From Miscanthus floridulus (Eukaryota > Streptophyta > Magnoliopsida > Poales > Poaceae), in contig NC_089595.1 of the NCBI RefSeq assembly GCF_019320115.1, positions 107,586,158 through 107,650,157 on the forward strand: a stretch of 64,000 bases of DNA. Reading direction: 5' to 3'. Positions 42,776 to 54,883 of the stretch are shown piece by piece. The notes beneath the pieces were generated by a model that saw nothing but the letters and a program-made list of their open reading frames with translations, did no database searches and had not been told where the DNA came from. The position numbers and the translations under genes are program-made. Every line of letters begins with the position of its first letter. Within the stretch, counting starts at the first letter, position 1.

Positions 42776-43410
42776 CTAGGGGAGAACTATATCTTCAACT
42801 CTATTGGCTAGGTCTTGCGCAAGAGGATCCATTGCCACTTCTATCTCGTCTAGCTCGAAGGCTTCGTAGCCAAGTGCGAAACCAAGGCTCATCGTCTCCA
42901 AGTCGATGCTATCCGTGTAATGTGAACGAGTAATCGCAAAGGCTTGGGTGATCTCAGAGTGAAGAGCTTCCCTCTCAAGCTGGCGCACCCGCACCGTGAT
43001 ATCTACCGCACGGGCCACAAGTGAGCTGGTCCCCTCCGGCCGCACCACATCCAAGTCATCGCAAACCACTCGGAGGGTAGCACTCAGGAGATCATGCTCG
43101 TCGCTCTCCGCCTGAAGGATCCTCCATACCTCGGCAAGCTCTATGGCCAGCCCGGTGGAGACGCTCTTAGCCTCCAGCCTTTAGGTTGTTGCGGCTCTGA
43201 GCTCAGCCTAGAGGGAGTCGATCCTCTACTGTGCCTCATCGTGCTCTTGGATGGCCTGGTCACGCACCTCATGGGATGTGCCACGCTCTGACCAGAGCCT
43301 CCCAGCAGTCTAGAGCAGCTCATCTCGCTCCTTGTGCAGCCGGGCAATCGCCTCGGCATCTTGACTCACCCTCCGCTCTAGGGCTACAAGCTCCCATGAT
43401 CTACCACAAC
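42776..43410 (-). pseudogene. Antisense coiled-coil ORF of the Tat element
   Basis: On the minus strand a frame from about 43410 reads a Glu/Arg/Leu-rich coiled coil. It includes ARLHKERDELL and, after TAG interruptions near 43315, 43227, 43209 and 43185, the open part LEREALHSEITQAFAITRSH through to VEDIVLP* at 42776. An ORF antisense to gag-pol between pol and the 3' LTR is described for grass Tat elements of the RIRE2/Grande kind. Its function is unknown. Confidence 0.6.
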
Positions 43411-44037
43411 GTCATGTCGTGGGATATGCGCATGCAATCCCTATCCTTTCCTTTGGAAACTCGCCGAACATTTCGCCTCCCTATGCGGACCAGGACTCGT
43501 TACGAGTAAAGAGGTATACAGATAAAAAAATGCATCTATGGCCCATCTGGGCCTAGGAGTTCAACGGTTGACCCATCAATGGATCCAACAGCCGCTCCAA
43601 GCACCCCTACAATAAGGGCTAGAAAGGGCTGGGCCCCACAAACGGCCAGCACCTAGGCACACGGGCGCCACATGCATCTCGGTCTGTGATTGAGTCTCAG
43701 TTAGGCTGACCCTGGTCGGATCCCCACGAATAGGATGCCAGGACCCCAATCAGATCATCTAGCTAAACAAACACCAAATCTCATGACCATATGTCCATAC
43801 CCATGAAGGGTTCGACCTCAGTGAAGAAGAAATCACCGTCTTCATGGCACACCATGAGCAACAATAAAGGGCTAGGGCTCTCAGAATCCTTTCTTTTGAA
43901 AAAACCCTCCGATGGAGTATCCTACTCCTCCGTAGGCTTGAGGGCTACACCCATTGGGTGCGCTCGCGCACACCCGCTGGCAAGTCAAAAAATCCCCTAG
44001 GCGATTCTACTCGAATCACTCGGGGGCTCAGGGCTAC

Positions 44038-45427
44038 TATCGGGGACAAATAGTATAGTACCCAAAGAGGAGGAGCTAATGATCATCAACATTGATTCAT
44101 CCACGCGATCAAGAGCACGACTACGCTGCTTGTTGGGCTTCATCTTGCTTGACCCCCGAGTGTTGGCTCTACCTCGCCCGACGTCTAGGGGCAGACCCCA
44201 CCTCGCCTGATGTCCGAGGGCAAGCTCTGCTTCGCTTGACATCTGGGGGCAGGCCCCGCCTCGCCCAAAGTCTAAGGGCAGGCTCTGCCTCACTCGACAT
44301 CTGAGGGCTGGCTCCACCTTGCCCGACATCTAAGGATGAACTCTGCCTCGCCCGATGTATAAGGGCTGGCTCCGCCTCGCTCGACGTCTAAGGGCTGGCT
44401 CTGCCTCGCCTGATGTCTAAGGGCTAGCTCCACCTCACTCGACATCTGAGGACAAACTCCACCTCACCTGATGTATAAGGGCTGGTTCTGCCTCGCTCGA
44501 TGTATGAGGGCTGGCTCTACCTCACCTGACGTCTCCACACAACTCCTTTACATCAATGAGTGGAGCAGATAAGGCAAGGCACTCAAGTCAACCACAATAC
44601 CGAGGACCATACCCTATACACCTATCGAACAGTACCGTCAGACCATGTTAGAAGGCTGCTTTGCAACCTTCTAGGCATGTTAGAGCCCCAACAGTGTTGT
44701 GGGCGCCGACATTTGCCTCACAGTGTTGTGGGCACTGTCATTTGTCCTCGGGAATGGACCCTTACAGAAGCTCACAACAACCACTATGGTCTAGAGAGGA
44801 AATTCGCATCACCCACAGTACTGGACGTATGGTCACTATGCTGCCTGCTCCCTATAAGGTCGCTAATCAGCACGCTGGTCCGCCACGCCACACGCCAGGG
44901 CAGGATGGGACGTGACAACCCATTGGCCATACCAAAACTTGGCATCGTTAGGGGACAGACGCCCAGCGTGGGGCTATCCCTGTCGTCGTCTGCCTTGTTA
45001 GCGAGGCCCGCACAGGGGAAAAGGAAGACCCAGCATCCTTGAAGGACTCCTTTTATCTCTCGCGTTCCTTCTTTTCTCCTATTTGTAAGCCCCGCTCTCC
45101 CTTGGCCTATAAAAGGAAAAGAAGGACACCCCACTAAGGGGATCAATTCAACACATCACACATTAGATCATACATAGCTGAGTAGCAACCAAGCTCTCAG
45201 CACCCATTTGACCTTTCCATCTGAGACTTGGGACATGTCCCTCTCTCGCCTATTTGTAACCCCTACTATGAACTTTTCAGTGCTAATAACACGAGCAACA
45301 ACCATGAACTGGACGTAGGGACACTCAGCCCAAACTAGTATAAACCTTGTGTCTTTTTAGCACACCATCTGGGTTAGACGCGCAATAACACAAATTTACT
45401 CGTTGGTGTTTACTTGAAACACCGACA
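44038..45427 (+). repeat. LTR of a Tat-lineage gypsy element
   Basis: The 1390-bp LTR starts TATCGGGGAC (expected TGTCGGGGAC) and ends ACACCGACA. A PPT-like tract lies on its left and the primer site TGGCGCGCCAGGTAGG on its right (from 45430), so internal sequence adjoins both sides. TATAAAAGG near 45111 may be its promoter. Confidence 0.8.
44162..44534 (+). repeat. 29-bp minisatellite in the Tat LTR, about 13 units
   Basis: Head-to-tail units such as GGCTCCGCCTCGCTCGACGT followed by CTAAGGGCT repeat every 29 bp without spacers, with about 10-20 percent variation between units. Confidence 0.85.
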
Positions 45428-45545
45428 GTTGGCGCGCCAGGTAGGGGGCCTTTACGCGTTTCAACATTAACATCAGGCCACGGATGGCTAGTCACAACAT
45501 CAGCTGGGTCCCAGGTGCACATGTGTGCTTCAGGGACCTAGACTG
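45428..45545 (+). other. Tat gypsy primer-binding site and short leader remnant
   Basis: TGGCGCGCCAGGTAGGGGG follows the LTR by two bases, as in Tat elements. About 100 bp later the sequence switches to Sirevirus integrase, marking a deletion or insertion junction near 45545. Confidence 0.7.
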
Positions 45546-45549
45546 ACTA

Positions 45550-48236
45550 ATTCACATGGATCTCTTTGGACCGATAGCCTACCTAAGTCTCAAGGGGTAA
45601 CAAATATGGTCTTGTTATTATTGATGATTATTTCTATTTCACTTGGGTATTCTTTTTGTATGACAAGTGCCAAGTTCAAGGGAAAGTGAAGACATTTGTT
45701 AGAAGAGCACAAAAGAAGTTTGGTCTCCCAATTAAGAAGATAACAAGTGATAATGGGACCGAATTCAAGAATACTCTAGTTGAGGAGTTTCTGGATGAAG
45801 AGGGCATCAAGCATGAGTTCTCAACTCCATACACCCCTCAATAAAATGGTGTAGTAGAGAGAAAGAACTAAACACTCATTGGCATGGCAAAGACAATGCT
45901 AGATGAGTACAAGACGCCAGACCTCTTTTGGTGTGACGCCGTCAACACCGCTTGCCATGTCATCAACCGCCTCTACTTACACAAGAAGTTGAAGAAAACT
46001 CCATATGAGCTTCTAACCAGTAACAAGCCTAAGGTGTCTTACTTTAGAGTGTTTGGGTGCAAGTGTTTCATACTTAATAAGAAACCCAAAACCTCTAAGT
46101 TTGCACCTAAAGTTGATGAAGGTTTTCTTCTTGGTTATGGATCAAATGAGCATGCCTACCATGTGTTCAACTAAACCTTCGGGAGAGTTGAGATCATGGT
46201 AGACGTGATATTTGATGAATCTAATGGCTCTCAAGTAGAGCAAGTTGATTCAAGTGTTGTCGGAAAGGAGGATCCACCATGTGAAGCAATCAAGCAATTG
46301 GCTATTGGTGATATTAGACCATAAGAAGATGAAGCCACTAAAGTGGAGGTTCCTCAAGCTGCTGCTGCACTAATTTTTGTTGACGTACCTGATGATAGTA
46401 GCAGACCCCTGCTGCAACTCTTGCACGTGGTAGTGTCACGCCTGAGAGTGGTAGTGCCGCCTCTGTTCAGTTAGCAGCAGCTAATTTGACTCCAGCTTGT
46501 GGACAAGACCTACAACCCATATTTGAGCAAGAATATGATGAAGGTCCAGAAGATGAACAAGAGGCCATTGAGCATCCAAGACTAAGGCAAATAATACAAC
46601 GAGATCATCCCATTGATAATATCCTTGGGAGTCTTCGAAAGGGGGTAACAACTCATTCACATTTAGTTAACTTTTGCTAATTTTACTCGTTTGTTTCTAC
46701 TTTGGAGCCTCTTAAGGTAGAACAAGCACTTGGAGACCCGAATTGGATCATGGCCATGCAAGAAGAGCTCAACAACTTTGAAAGAAATCAAGTATGGATC
46801 TTGGTGGAAAGACCCAATACCAATATCATTGGCACCAAATGGGTATTCCGCAACAAGCAAGATGAGAATGACATGGTGACAAGGAACAAGGCAAGATTGG
46901 TTGCTCAAGGCTTCACTCAAGTAGAGGGCTTGGACTTTGAAGAAACATATGCGCCGGTGGCAAGGCTCGAAGCAATCCGAATGCTTCTAGCTTATGCCAC
47001 TCATCATAACTTCAAGCTATATCAAATGGACGTGAAGAGTGCATTCCTCAACGGCCCTATTCGAGAACTTGTCTATGTTGAGCAACCATCGGGATTTGAA
47101 GGTCCCAAGTTCCCCAACCATGTCTACAAACTCCAAAAGGCACTCTATGGGCTTAAGCAAGCACCAAGAGCATGGTACGGATGCCTTAAGGAATTCTTGC
47201 TTAAACAAGGCTTTGAATAGGCAAAGTCGATCCTACCCTTTTCACTCGCAAAGTTGGTAAAGATATCTTTGTGTGCCAAATATATGTCGATGACATAATA
47301 TTTAGTAGTACTAATCATACTTTTTGTGAGGAATTTAGTAGGATCAGGACCAAGAGATTTAAGATGTCCATGATGGGTGAATTGAAGTTCTTCCTCGGTT
47401 TTCAAATCAAGCAAGTGAAGGAAGGGACTTTTATTAGCCAAATGAAGTACACCCATGATATGCTCAAGAAGTTTGACATGGTGAATGCCAAGCCTATCAA
47501 AACTCCTATGCCAACCAATGGACATCTAGATCTCAATGATGAAGGGAAAGCCGTAGATACCAAGCTATATCGCTCCATGATCGGCTCTCTACTTTATTTG
47601 TGTGCATCTAGGCCCGACATTATGCTTAGTGTGTGCATGTGTGCTAGGTTTCAAGCTAACCTAAAAGAGTGTCACTTAGTGGCCATTAAGAGAATCTTGA
47701 GATATTTAGTACACACTCCTAACATTGGCTTGTGGTATCCTAAGGGCTCTAAGTTTGATCTACTTGGGTATTCGGATTCTGATTATGCTGGTTGTAAAGT
47801 AGATCAAAAAAGCACTTTGAGGATATGTCAATTCCTTAGATAGTCCCTAGTGTCTTGGAGTTCTAAAAAGCAAAATTGTGTAGCCCTTTCCACCGCCAAG
47901 GCCGAGTATGTTGCAGCCGGGGCATGTTGTGCTCAACTACTTTGGATGAGGCAAACCCTTCAAGGTTTCGGATGTCGCTTTACCAAAATCTCATTATTGT
48001 GTGACAATGAAAGTGCCATAAAGCTTGCAAACAATCTCGTAAGTCACTCAAGAACTAAACACATAGACATCCGACATCATTTCTTGAGAGACCATGAAAC
48101 CAAAGGAGATATCAAAATTCACCATGTGAGTATCGAAAAGCAACTAGACGATATCTTCACTAAGCCTCTCGATGAGTCAAGGTTTTGTGCTTTGCGTAGT
48201 GAGCTAAATATACTTGTTTCTTGTAATGTGGTTTAA
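45550..48236 (+). pseudogene. Sirevirus 2 pol pseudogene (integrase, RT, RNase H)
   Basis: Integrase is recognisable from HMDLFGPI, then TSDNGTEFKNTLVEEF and STPYTPQ followed by a stop at 45842. RT spans about 46700-47330 with [12 protein letters not shown] and YVDDIIFSS. RNase H covers about 47760-48200 with AEYVAAGACCAQLLW and TKHIDIRHHFLRD. The frame is lost between about 46175 and 46486 and again at 47220, where a TAG precedes a shift. The 5' part of pol and all of gag are missing. The end, at the TAA of 48234-48236, is intact. Confidence 0.88.
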
Positions 48237-49420
48237 ACTATAGCATACCTTTGTTTGATGAACTAGCATGGATAGGAGAAATGAATTGCAAAGGTTTAAA
48301 TATTGTGCTTCAAAATGATTTATAAAAAAAACAAGTGCATTATGATCATTGTTTGTATTGATTATTTGCTGTTGATCATAGTATACTTGAGATATATGTC
48401 CATATCTTATATATGTAGATGTATTTAGTTTGTAGGTAAACCCCTTGTTGTTGTGGATGCGGCAGTATCGGGTTGGTACTACGGTAATGCCGCTCTGAGG
48501 CAGTGCCGCATACTGGCCACGGTAGGCCGCGGTTTCAAATGTGCCTGGCATTTGGGCCACAACGTCATTTACTATGGGCCCCTTTTCCTTTTCTTTACTT
48601 TCTCCTAGGCCACAGTAACTCTACTCTTCCTCTCCCTTTCACCCCGACGCGCCGCACTCCCTTCTCTCTCGCACCCACGTCGCCTGCGCTGTCGCCATGA
48701 CATCTAGTTGCATCTCGGCGGTGCCGCACCGGCTGCCGGAGCTCCTATGCTTCGCTGGCCACCGCTGTAGCTCTTGGGTGGAGCAACTTTGCCTCTCTTC
48801 CCTTCAATCCATGTGTTCCAAGGTATAACCCTAGAACTATCCTGATCTATGTAATGGAGCCTTTTGGCTATAGATGTTGATTTTTGGTAGTAGTGTGGAT
48901 GGATTGGAGGTAGGATTGATGATTAATTTAAATCAATATGGAGATTCATTGGTGGAGGGGAAGCTATCCATGTGGCAGTGCCGCAAACAGACATGGCAAT
49001 GCCACGAGCTACAGAGTGCTTTCTCTGAAGTTTGCAGCACCACTCGATCTGTGACTCGTGATATTGATTGGATTTAGTCACCAAGTCTCATCTTTTTCAT
49101 TCATGATACTATCTTACACATCTTTATGCCTATCTCCATATATTGATTGAATTGTGTTTCTTGAGATTGTATCATGGGCTAAGAGATAGATTATGAAATG
49201 AGTTAAGTAGATAAGAAGAAGCAGAATGTAGTCCTAGTGAAACAGCTGGTGCGGCAGTGCTGCTCCTAGGTGCAGTAGTGCCGCTTGTCTGGGGATAGTG
49301 CCATATCAACTGCTTCTTTTGCTTGCACTTTGACTCTTCTTGATTACTTAACTCATTTTATAGGCTGACTTTTATTCCCCACTGAAGCAGTTTCTTATTT
49401 CGTTCTATCGTTGTGCATAG
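48237..49420 (+). other. Sirevirus 2 spacer between pol and envelope-like region
   Basis: It is non-coding. It carries several copies of the word GCGGCAGTGCCGC and variants (about 48460, 48500, 48975, 49252, 49274) and a C/T-rich block near 48600-48680. Confidence 0.55.
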
Positions 49421-50238
49421 ATGGCCTCCGAAGGTGAAGATGACCGAAGGGGGAAGAAAAAGATGATAGAGCTATGAGACAAGCCAACTCCTCACCAGTG
49501 GCCATGGGAGGATAGCTAGTGGCAGCAGCAGTGCGATAGCTAGAGGAGACGCTAGAGATAGGGGGAGGAGGGATTAGTTGATCCAGGAGGAGAAGAACTT
49601 AGAGAGAGATGGCCTGTACCATCCCTCTTGGTGCTTGCCCAGCTACTCCTCACCTTGAGGAGTTTGACAGAGGCTATATTAGTGAGTACCCTAGGGAGGT
49701 GCTCATGAGGCATCCAGTTGATACCCTACGCTCATCCCATGCTCAATTATGCGGAGAAAGCAGAAGATGGTAAAAGAAGCACGTGAGAACAATCCTTACA
49801 GTGCAGCCAAAGGATTTGGGGGTTTACTATAGATTCTGGAATGAGTTTCATTCCAACTTCTATGCCTAGTGATCTTCAACTCAAGAAAGTTCAAGATTGT
49901 CAAGATGTAATATGTTGACTGGGAGGAGATCAAGGAGAAGGATGACCCTGAATTCAACAAGGTGATCAAGGCTTGTGAGCACTTGGCCTCACTAATATCA
50001 TGATTTTCTAGTACAATTGGAATGAGGAAGCGCTAGCCCAGTTCCATGCTACCTTCTACTATGACATCTATGCAGATGAGATCCATTGGATGATTGAAGG
50101 AAGACACTATCGCATTGACTTTGTGACCTTCAGCAGGATCCTTAGTTTTGGTGAGGAGCGAGGCTTCACTTATATCTATGATGAGGCTAGAGCTAAGATC
50201 CATGACATTACCTATATGTAGATTGACAGGATAGAAGT
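49421..50238 (+). pseudogene. Sirevirus envelope-like ORF, left part
   Basis: It begins with ATGGCCTCCGAAGG. After several frame changes it reads WNEEALAQFHATFYYDIYAD and IHWMIEGRHYRIDF, then FSRILSFGEERGFTYIYDEA, which is the sequence type of the envelope-like/plant-transposon domain found downstream of pol in some Sireviruses. It breaks at 50238 where a 4.6-kb element is inserted and resumes at 54884. Confidence 0.6.
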
Positions 50239-53200
50239 TGTAAGACCCTAGGTGTTAGCCTTGCATAGCATGAGCATGATCATCAAGCATTCATATATAA
50301 GCATTTACACTTGAAAACATTTGATTGAAACATATGCAACATTTCTTAGTATTTCATATTTCCATGTGTATATACATATGATCATGAGTGTATATAGGTA
50401 ATTGGTTGATATGAGTCACAAAAACATGTTAGCAACACTTAGGTTAGCAAATGGAACATTGTTCATGAATGTCACCTTTCATGATCAAGCACTTAAGTAA
50501 TGTTACATGTGTTGACCTGGATAGCCCTATGTGTGACTAATACATGAAATGATTGTGTGACCTTGCAATTAGCTTAAACATGTTTAGAGTATAAATATGA
50601 ACAACTTTGATATTCATGGTTAGGGGTAAATAGGTCATTAAGCCCTAGTTTGAATGTATACCATCAATTGAATGTAACATGTTTGACCAAGTTTGAACTA
50701 TGTGCTAGAGACCTTGCATGGAGGTGGTCACTAAAGCAAAGTTGTAGTATTTGGTAAGAGGAACAACTTTTACTTTTGGGTCATTGACTGGTTTAGCTCC
50801 TAACATGCTTGAATTAGGCTCACAAAAATCACTAATGCCCTGATTTCTACACTTAGAAACTTTTTCTAAGTCAGGATGCTTGGACCGTCTGATGAGCCGA
50901 CTTTGGGGATGATTTAACTCAGTTTCAGTTGAGAGTTGGAGCATAATCCTTTAACAACAATTGGATATGGTACTTGGGTCTACCATTTTGTTTTTGAGTC
51001 ATTCACTAAATCACTTTGTATTGGGAGAAAATTCAACTGGAAAACACGCTGTCAGGCTCGAATTGCATCACTGACGAACTGAATCGCTCGTTCTCGATGG
51101 CCGACCGGCTTCAGAGCCGAGCCGCCGCGTGGTGGCCAGCAATGGCCACGCGTCGCCATTGCCCTGATCTGCCAGGCCCGAGCCAGCCTTAACACTCCCT
51201 GTGCCCGCCCACACTGCCCCATGCTCGCCATTTTCATTTTCTCGGCCTCCTTCTTCGCCGCAGCAGCAGCCGCAGCACCGAGCGCTCGCCGCCATCGCCA
51301 TTGCTGGCGCCAGCTCGCCTCATCGCTCCTCCGTCACCATAGCCGCCTCGTCATGCTCGCACAGCCCCACCACACCTGCCTTGCTAGCCTAAAGCGCACG
51401 GTAAGCTTCCGTGCCATGCGCGGTCCTCACCGGTGTCTGCCGCCGAGCTCCGTTGACGCGGCCACACCACCTCCGACCGCCACTCGCCGCATTAGTTGAT
51501 GAAATAGATTCGCTGTAGCTTGTATTTACTTGGCTGAACCCTATTTCGAGCCTTCACTGGCCGGCTTCGGCATATTGCCATCGTCCCGTCTCGCCACGTG
51601 CCATCACAGCCAGTCCGCCATGGCCGCCGCCGTCGTTGTTAGCGCCGGCGAGAGGCCCAATCAAGTAGCTCAATCGGTGCGCTAGGTCACGAGGGTCATA
51701 GTAGTAGTGGTGCCATCGCCGGTGAAGCTCGCCGTCGATGAGCCAGTGGCCTGCACGGTATCAAGCAGCGCCGCTGCCCTGTTCTGAGTCACTGACGCGT
51801 GGGGTCCACTATCAGGCGGGTCCCACCGGTCAGCGACAGTAGAGAGTAGATAGCTCATTTAATTCCAGATTTCATGTTGTTTTGTAAATTTTATATCTGG
51901 AGTTTGGGAGATCCAAAATTTGTAGTTCAAATTTGGTTAAGATCTTGGTGAAGTGTAGTATTTAGGAAAAATATGATATTAGCATTTTCAGTAAAGTTTT
52001 TGGAAGATTTAAATTGAAACTTGAAATGTGTTTTTGAATGCATGCAAACTTGTTTATTTTATATCTAGAGTTCCTGTGCTCCAAAAATTATGAAAGTTTT
52101 GTGGTAAGATATTATTGACATGTATGAGCTCTGGTAAAAATTTGAGGATCAGTGCATGTATAGATTTGTAGTTATAGATTTTTCTTTTATAAATAGGTAA
52201 TCCTTGTATGAATTTTTATAAATCATTTATGAATCCAATATTCATGAAATTTATTGTAGGTTATCCTAGTACCATATGGATGATAAGAAAAATATAAAAT
52301 CTATTACTTGACACTTTTCACTAGAGTTTTCTATTTTTGCTATTATAGGCCTTTCTAGCCTTGTCATTTTTGTATAGAATGTTCTACTTGGTAAAATGGC
52401 ATGAAACTTTTACAGTAGTCATTTGGTAGCATTAGTAAGGCAGTGTAAATATTTGAGAAATTATGATACCCATTTAGTATATGTTTATTATTTAATCTAA
52501 GTATCTAAATAAAATAATAAAGGCATTTAAATAAATAGTTTGGGCTTTACCATTATGTTTTCTTGAGTGTATTTGGTATGCTTAAACTGTTGGTAGACTT
52601 TGTGTTGTCAAACTTTGAATGCTTACATGAAGTAAAAGTATTGTTGCTTTATAATGGGAATTAGAAGAGTTTTCGGACAGATTTGGTAGTTTGGTATGTT
52701 GCATGGTAAAAATGGTGTTTGCTGTAAAAATAGGTTAATAACAAAGTTGTAGAAAACTTCTTCATGTATCTTGTGTTAAAATTTAAGAGCAATAGGCCAA
52801 AGAGTTTAGGAGTTATGGCTGTTCAAAGTTAGTATTTCCGAATTGCTTGCTCTCTGGAAATTTCTGGACAGCACTGGATGGCTTGTCTATTTTGGTTAAG
52901 ATAAATTGTGAATTAGCTTTTGGTAATTAAATAAGAGTTGTAGACAATTTTATAAGCTTTCTAGAAAGTCCAAGATCACCACATTTGGATAAGTAGAACT
53001 TCAGTTATGAATAAAATAAGTAGCTGCTGTTGTGTAGTGTGGTACATGAACTGCTGAAGTGTTTGATTGAGTAATTAAGAAGAGATATGCACATACTCAG
53101 TAAAACATGATACACTTGTTATTACTTCAGCACCATGATGTTAAGAATACTTACAAGAATGCATTCATCACTGATCATGCAACTATACTTGTCAACTATA

Positions 53201-54883
53201 TACGCATTCGCAATACCTTATGTCATATTCATGCATCTAGGATCGGAAGGAAGAAATAACGTTGCTGGAGTTCGACGAAGTAGAGGAAGGGGACCAGCAG
53301 GAGAATCCTCAAGCCGCTAGCTCCCTAAAGGCGAGGAGCAGAACCCAGAAGAGCTTCCAGAGTGCCCTGATCACCGCCCCACGTTCTTTCTGAAAGGCAA
53401 GCCCCGGAGCATTCTAAGTCTCCCAAGTATTTTACAAATGATTACTTAAGTCCTTATGATTGATGCATTATGTTATAAGAATTGAATGGAACCACTTGAT
53501 GCATATAAATTCCTTGCCCAGATATATACACCGTCAACCCTGTGTAGGTCCAGGATCGAATATATGCTTAGCCATGCTTAGACCGGTAGAAGTCGGGTGA
53601 TTTCCTGTCACCTGCGAGATATAGGTGGATACCGGAGCACGGTTGGCTATATTTGCTATCGTGGAACAAAAGCATGGGGTGATGTAAATTGAGGCTAGAC
53701 GGAGTCTTTGTGTAGGTTGACTCATGTGATTCTGTCTGTGCCGATTAAGGACTGTACCGTTGTTGGCACTTCTGACAAGATTGAACGTATGCCTATCACT
53801 TAGTTGGCCGGATAACTCGTTCCGACCATGAAGCCGAGTAGCTCAACTCAGGCCAGGCCCCATTCTGTTGTGCGCTCCTTGCAGGGAGCCAAACTGAGCC
53901 CAAGGGCAGGGTAGTCCTGAACGTCCTGGCATTTGGTGTTCCCAATTGTGTGGCATGGTACGAACCCACGAAATGTGGACCTGAGTTGTACCAAAGGTGA
54001 CCTAAGGCGACTAATGATCTGGTCTGCCTGGGTTTGTGTTAGGAATAAATTCCCAGCTGGTTGAAATCGATTCGAATCGCCGTCTCTCCCAGGATAGTGA
54101 GAAACTTGGCTAGCCCCAACATCGTAGTAACTGTGTTATGGAACATGATGGTTCGAATGAATATGGAATTACAATACCGGCTATGGTTACTATTGTATGC
54201 TTTTAAAATGATATACCACATGTTTTGGCACAGGTTAGTTGCTAATTTAGAGATGGATAGTTATAATTAACTTGATAACAGGAATCATAATTGTATAACC
54301 TGAGTTAATCACTTTTATGCAAACTGTTGTCCAAGCTATCTCTACTTATACAGCCTTGCATGATCCTTGGAGTCATTTTATTTCTGGTTTATGATGGGTA
54401 AGTCTAGCTGAGTACCTTCTCGTACTCAGGGTTTTATTTCCCCATTGTTGCAGATGGCACTGTGTATCATGGTTATTGCAAGAGTTGCTTCTATCCCGCT
54501 GTGGATGAGGAGTAAGCCTTGGGCAGGCTTCTTTATTAATCCGTCTACTTGCTTTTGTGGACTGTGATCGTATTTCGGCACTGTATTAAACTATGTTGGA
54601 AACTTTACCTTCTAAACTTAATTTGCTTCCGCTTTTATCTATCAAACTCGGTTTGTAATAACTTTGCTTCATACTCTAATGATGAAAATGTATCTGTGAA
54701 CTTTATGTAATATGTGACATGTATGTTGAATCATGTATGATCTTGGTTGTTGTAAATCATTTATCGAGACCCGTCATGGTACTCGACGGACTACCAGGTT
54801 TATATGGGTTCAAGTATGACAGTGCGACCGCTCGCGGGCTGCCATTGTACTTGTACTCTTATAAATTGGTCGTTTCTGCGACA
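50239..54883. mobile_element. 4.6-kb solo-LTR-like element inserted in the envelope-like ORF
   Basis: It begins TGTAAGACCCTAGG and ends CTGCGACA, flanked by GAAGT (50234-50238) and GAAGC (54884-54888), a duplication with one transition. No gag or pol and no second copy of its start were found, so it is best read as a very long solo LTR. Size and style suggest the Del/Tekay gypsy lineage, which is inference. It contains a GC-rich part (51060-51830), long A/T-rich stretches and a gene-like G/A-rich piece at about 53240-53340. Confidence 0.65.

Larger units (their letters stand above)
41081..44037 (+). mobile_element. Tat-lineage gypsy 3' internal region
   Basis: This continues the Tat gypsy to the right of the CRM-like insertion. 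It contains about two copies of a 449-bp tandem repeat, an antisense coiled-coil ORF, and a purine-rich tract (ACTCGGGGGCTCAGGG, about 44018-44033) just before the LTR. Long tandem-repeat-bearing 3' regions are known for Tat elements. No pol remains. Confidence 0.65.

Noticed and set aside
44162..44534. CRISPR-like array with 29-bp repeats
   Set aside because: Units are contiguous without spacers, and they lie in a plant retrotransposon LTR. It is a minisatellite.
51201..51499. Ala/Ser/Pro-rich ORFs in the 4.6-kb element
   Set aside because: This is the GC-rich part of a long LTR-like sequence. The frames are short and overlapping, with no known domain.
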